Below are positions 61,463-64,000 of a stretch of DNA of 64,000 nucleotides, in pieces. The DNA is from Gluconacetobacter diazotrophicus PA1 5 (GTDB lineage Bacteria > Pseudomonadota > Alphaproteobacteria > Acetobacterales > Acetobacteraceae): contig NC_011365.1 of the NCBI RefSeq assembly GCF_000021325.1, forward strand, positions 1,522,501-1,586,500. Reading direction: 5' to 3'. Below the pieces are notes generated by a model. That model did no database searches. It was not told where the DNA came from and worked only from the letters and a program-made list of their open reading frames with translations. The translations under genes were made by a program, and so were the position numbers. Position 1 is the first letter of the stretch, and each line of letters begins with the position of its first letter.

Positions 61463-61588
61463 TCAGCCCTGGCGGGCCTTCATGCGCGGGTTCTTCTTGT
61501 TGATGACATAGACCTTGCCATGACGACGGACCACACGGCAGTCCTTGTCACGAACCTTGGCCGACTTCAGGCTGTTTCTGATCTTCAT
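61463..61588 (-). CDS. rpmJ: 50S ribosomal protein L36
   Basis: A 41-residue basic ribosomal protein, [20 protein letters not shown] and on, with the conserved [17 protein letters not shown] end split here as VINKKNP and RMKARQG. It keeps only one of the Cys positions of the zinc-binding form, so it is the zinc-independent type usual in Alphaproteobacteria. As in many of these genomes it stands outside the main ribosomal operons. Confidence 0.97.
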   Translation of the reverse strand: MKIRNSLKSAKVRDKDCRVVRRHGKVYVINKKNPRMKARQG

Positions 61589-61707
61589 GACCCGACCCTC
61601 ACTGGCGGCAGGAAACCGCAAAGACGGGCCGAATACCGGTCCCACGGCACGGAGTCAACCGCACACCCCCGCCCCATGCCTGACTTTCCGCCCATGGATG
61701 TGTTTTT

Positions 61708-62640
61708 TCACACCATGGCGGGGGCGGTAACGGCAGGCGGGCGGATATGCAGGCCAAGCTGGCGGAAGTCGGCCGCGCGGGGCGAGCGCGGGCGCCAGGC
61801 CAGCCCGATCGTGCGCCAGGCCTGGCAGCCCGTCACCGGCCGGACGACGAGCGGCAGGTCGCGCAGGATTCCCGATTCCACCGCCAGACGCGGCAGAAGG
61901 GCGATTCCCAGCCCCTCCGCCACCATGTCCACCAGGGTATAGAGCGAGGTCACGACGAATTCCTCGTCCCCGTCCGGGGTGCTCCAGCCCCGTTCCTGCC
62001 GGCATAGCGACAGCGTCTGTTCGCGCAGGCAGTGGCCGTCTTCCAGCAGCACCATGCGTTCGCCCGCGATCCGTTCGACGGGAATCGAGTCGAGGGCGGC
62101 CAGCGCATGGTCGGCCGGCAGCAGCAGCATGAATTCGTCCCGCCACAGGGGCAGGGTTTCCGTGCCTTCGCACGGGCAGGGCATGGCCAGCAGCACCAGG
62201 TCCAGCCGGCCCAGCGCCAGCTTGTCCATCACGTTGCCGGTCAGGTCCTCGTTCACCGACAGGCGGATCTGGGGGAATTGCCGGCGCAGGCGCGACACCA
62301 GCCCGGGCATGATGAAGGGGCCGATGGTGGGAATGACCCCGATCCGCAGCAGCCCGGTCATGGGCGCGCGCGAGGCATCGGCCACGTCCTGCACCGCCTG
62401 CAGCGTCTCCAGGGCGAATCGCGCCCGGGCGGCGACTTCGTCGCCGATGGGGGTGAAGACCACGCGCTTGCCGACGTTGCGGTCCAGCAACTGGACGTCC
62501 AACTGCCGCTCCAGGGCCAGGATTCCGGCCGACAGCGTCGATTGCGTGACCGAACAGGCCAGCGCCGCACGGCCGAAATGACGCAGTTCCGCCAGCGTGA
62601 TCAGGTACCGCAATTGTTGTGCCGAAGGCAGAGGTGTCAT
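61708..62640 (-). CDS. oxyR: Hydrogen-peroxide sensor regulator OxyR
   Basis: A 310-residue LysR-type activator with a typical winged helix (PSAQQLRYLITLAELRHFGR and SVTQSTLSAGI). The redox pair is exact: C204 in LLEDGHCLREQ and C213 in LSLCRQERGW, with the same 9-residue spacing as C199/C208 of E. coli OxyR. So it should form a disulfide on peroxide and activate the divergent ahpC-ahpD genes, 144 bases away. The intergenic DNA holds a TCAT-N4-ATGA palindrome. Confidence 0.96.
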   Translation of the reverse strand: MTPLPSAQQLRYLITLAELRHFGRAALACSVTQSTLSAGILALERQLDVQLLDRNVGKRVVFTPIGDEVAARARFALETLQAVQDVADASRAPMTGLLRIGVIPTIGPFIMPGLVSRLRRQFPQIRLSVNEDLTGNVMDKLALGRLDLVLLAMPCPCEGTETLPLWRDEFMLLLPADHALAALDSIPVERIAGERMVLLEDGHCLREQTLSLCRQERGWSTPDGDEEFVVTSLYTLVDMVAEGLGIALLPRLAVESGILRDLPLVVRPVTGCQAWRTIGLAWRPRSPRAADFRQLGLHIRPPAVTAPAMV

Positions 62641-62671
62641 CGATTCTTTCGATTGTCCGGATATAAATTAT

Positions 62672-62704
62672 TCATTGGCATGATATAGGCTTCAACGCCA
62701 TAAA
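62672..62704 (+). promoter_or_regulatory. Candidate OxyR site and ahpC promoter
   Basis: TCATTGGCATGA (62672-62683) is an inverted TCAT/ATGA pair and overlaps TTGGCA (62675-62680), a -35-like hexamer. CATAAA (62699-62704) follows after 18 bases. This overlap suits an activator contacting RNA polymerase at the divergent oxyR/ahpC region. No footprint backs it. Confidence 0.4.
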
Positions 62705-62784
62705 ATACAGTCCGAGGCCGGACCGCCTGTTCAGGGCGCCGCGCCAGGGACCACGACACGTCGTCACTATGAGGGAGTAAACCG

Positions 62785-63327
62785 ATGCTGACAGTCGGCA
62801 ACAAGTTTCCGGAATTCAATCTGACCTCCGTCCCCGGTGGCCCGGAAGGGCTGAAGGGCAATTTCGTCCAGATCTCGGACAAGAGCGATGCCGGCAAGTG
62901 GAAGCTCGTCTTCTTCTGGCCGAAGGACTTCACCTTCGTCTGCCCGACCGAGATCGTGGCCTTCGGCAAGATGGCCGGCGAGTTCAAGGACCGCGACACC
63001 GTCGTCTATGGCGTGTCCATCGACAGCGAGTTCGTGCACCTGAACTGGCGCCTGCATCATGACGACCTGAAGGGTCTGCAGATTCCGATGCTGGCCGACA
63101 TCAAGCGCGAGCTGTCCGAGGCCTGCGGCGTGCTGTCGCCGGAAGCCGGCGTGGCCTATCGCGCCACCTTCCTGGTCGACCCCGAGGGCATCATCCGCCA
63201 TGTCAGCGTCAACGACCTGTCGGTCGGCCGCAACCCGCAGGAAATCCTGCGCATCCTGGACGCGCTGCAGAGCGACGAGCTGTGCCCGTGCAACTGGAAG
63301 CAGGGCGACGACTTCCTGAAGGTCTGA
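62785..63327 (+). CDS. ahpC: Alkyl hydroperoxide reductase AhpC (peroxiredoxin)
   Basis: A 180-residue two-Cys peroxiredoxin that reduces H2O2 and organic peroxides in the cytosol. The peroxidatic Cys is C53 in FTFVCPTEI, and C-terminal Cys residues C167 and C169 (ELCPCNWKQ) serve as resolving candidates. The CPCNW ending matches mycobacterial-type AhpC, which is reduced by AhpD rather than AhpF. Consistently, ahpD follows. GAGGGAG seven bases upstream marks the start. It is divergent from oxyR. Confidence 0.97.
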   Translation: MLTVGNKFPEFNLTSVPGGPEGLKGNFVQISDKSDAGKWKLVFFWPKDFTFVCPTEIVAFGKMAGEFKDRDTVVYGVSIDSEFVHLNWRLHHDDLKGLQIPMLADIKRELSEACGVLSPEAGVAYRATFLVDPEGIIRHVSVNDLSVGRNPQEILRILDALQSDELCPCNWKQGDDFLKV

Positions 63328-63529
63328 TCGGTCCCCGGTCATCACGGTCCGGCCCCGGCGGCCGGACCACTCCTTCCCCGCCGGCCGAGGACGCCCCGAT
63401 GACGCCCCGATGACGCCGGGGGGGAACCGGCCGATGCGGCCCGCATATTTCCCCATTCCCTTCATGGAGCCGACGCGCGGCGCGCCCGCTGGCCGGTCGC
63501 GATCCGCTCCGTCCCAGCAGGTATCCACC

Positions 63530-64000
63530 ATGTCGATCGAAACGCTCAAGGAGCGCCTTCCGGACTACGCGAAGGATCTGAAGCTCAACCTCAGTTCGCT
63601 GGCCAACGACATCACCCTGTCGCCGCAGCAGCTGGCCGGGACGTTCGTCGCCTCGGCCATCGCGTCACGCAATGCCGACGTCACGCGCGCCATCGTGGCC
63701 GAATACGAATCCGTCCTGTCGCCGCAGGCGCTGACTGCCGCCAAGGCCGCCGCCGCGATCATGGGGCTGAATAATATCTATTACCGCTTCGTCCACATGG
63801 TCGAGGGCGACTACGCCCACATGCCGGCGCGGCTGCGCATGAACGTCATCGGCCGCCCGGGCGTCGAGAAGCTGGATTTCGAGCTGTGGTCCCTGGCGGT
63901 GTCGGCCATCAACGGCTGCGGCATGTGCGTCGAGAGCCACGAAAAAGTGGTGCGCGAGGGCGGCCTGTCGGCCGAACAGGTCCAGACCGCGGTGCGCGTC
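63530..64000 (+). CDS. ahpD: Alkyl hydroperoxide reductase AhpD (3' end beyond window)
   Basis: The first 157 residues of AhpD, the CxxC disulfide reductase that recycles AhpC. The active site [11 protein letters not shown] puts C130, C133 and H137 at the same positions as in the Mycobacterium tuberculosis enzyme. The frame is open to the last base. It lies 202 bases after ahpC, a long gap for an operon, with no clear terminator, so readthrough from the OxyR-controlled promoter is plausible. Confidence 0.96.
   Translation, partial: MSIETLKERLPDYAKDLKLNLSSLANDITLSPQQLAGTFVASAIASRNADVTRAIVAEYESVLSPQALTAAKAAAAIMGLNNIYYRFVHMVEGDYAHMPARLRMNVIGRPGVEKLDFELWSLAVSAINGCGMCVESHEKVVREGGLSAEQVQTAVRV

Overview
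The window is GC-rich and almost fully coding. It reads as chromosome of an acetic acid bacterium (Acetobacteraceae, close to Gluconacetobacter/Komagataeibacter). This rests on the overall protein flavour, a BamF-type lipoprotein beside lspA (an alphaproteobacterial trait), an OxyR/AhpC/AhpD locus, and an IS5-family element of the IS1031 group, first described from cellulose-making acetic acid bacteria. The genus is an inference. I saw no rRNA, tRNA, CRISPR array or phage.

Layout. 1-5 kb: the 3' end of an aldehyde dehydrogenase, a porin, a GNAT acetyltransferase, a prephenate-dehydrogenase-like protein and two small stress-type proteins. 5-11 kb: Kup potassium transporter, a GT4 glycosyltransferase and the LPS exporter permeases lptF-lptG behind a near-consensus promoter. 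11-14 kb: a three-gene inositol cluster (inositol-phosphate synthase, nucleotidyltransferase, CDP-alcohol phosphotransferase). 14.6-18.5 kb: glycerate kinase and an MFS transporter divergent from a CdaR-type regulator. 18.5-25.6 kb: accessory region with a Gly/Met-repeat lipoprotein, CsbD, two Lrp-type regulators, a TonB receptor broken by an insertion sequence, and a cysteine-desulfurase-like enzyme. 25.7-31.2 kb: thiC with a TPP riboswitch, aroD overlapping a TIM-barrel gene, and pckA.

31.5-47.5 kb is the most unusual part. It holds a sugar porter, an aminotransferase, a single 1140-residue protein joining an MFS sugar permease to a GH20 beta-N-acetylhexosaminidase, a LysE exporter, a TPR/glycosyltransferase protein, a LysG/ArgP-type regulator and a MocR regulator. 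The MocR gene ends in two perfect palindromes in front of a tight five-gene operon: ABM monooxygenase, Tm-1-like ATP-binding protein, PEP-hydrolase-type TIM barrel, royal-jelly-protein-like secreted protein, nitroreductase. The operon has no assigned pathway.

47.6-61.6 kb is housekeeping: a solitary nuoM, mutL, a BamF-like lipoprotein, lspA, ileS, ribF, methionine-salvage mtnC-mtnD-mtnB, tatA, a CHAP hydrolase, recX, a methyltransferase, a TPR protein and rpmJ, with many 4-base ATGA overlaps. 61.7-64 kb is the peroxide-defence locus oxyR / ahpC-ahpD, with ahpD running off the end.

Best candidates for something new are the permease-hexosaminidase fusion, the Tm-1 operon with its palindromes, and the inositol cluster, which may build an inositol head-group lipid or solute.
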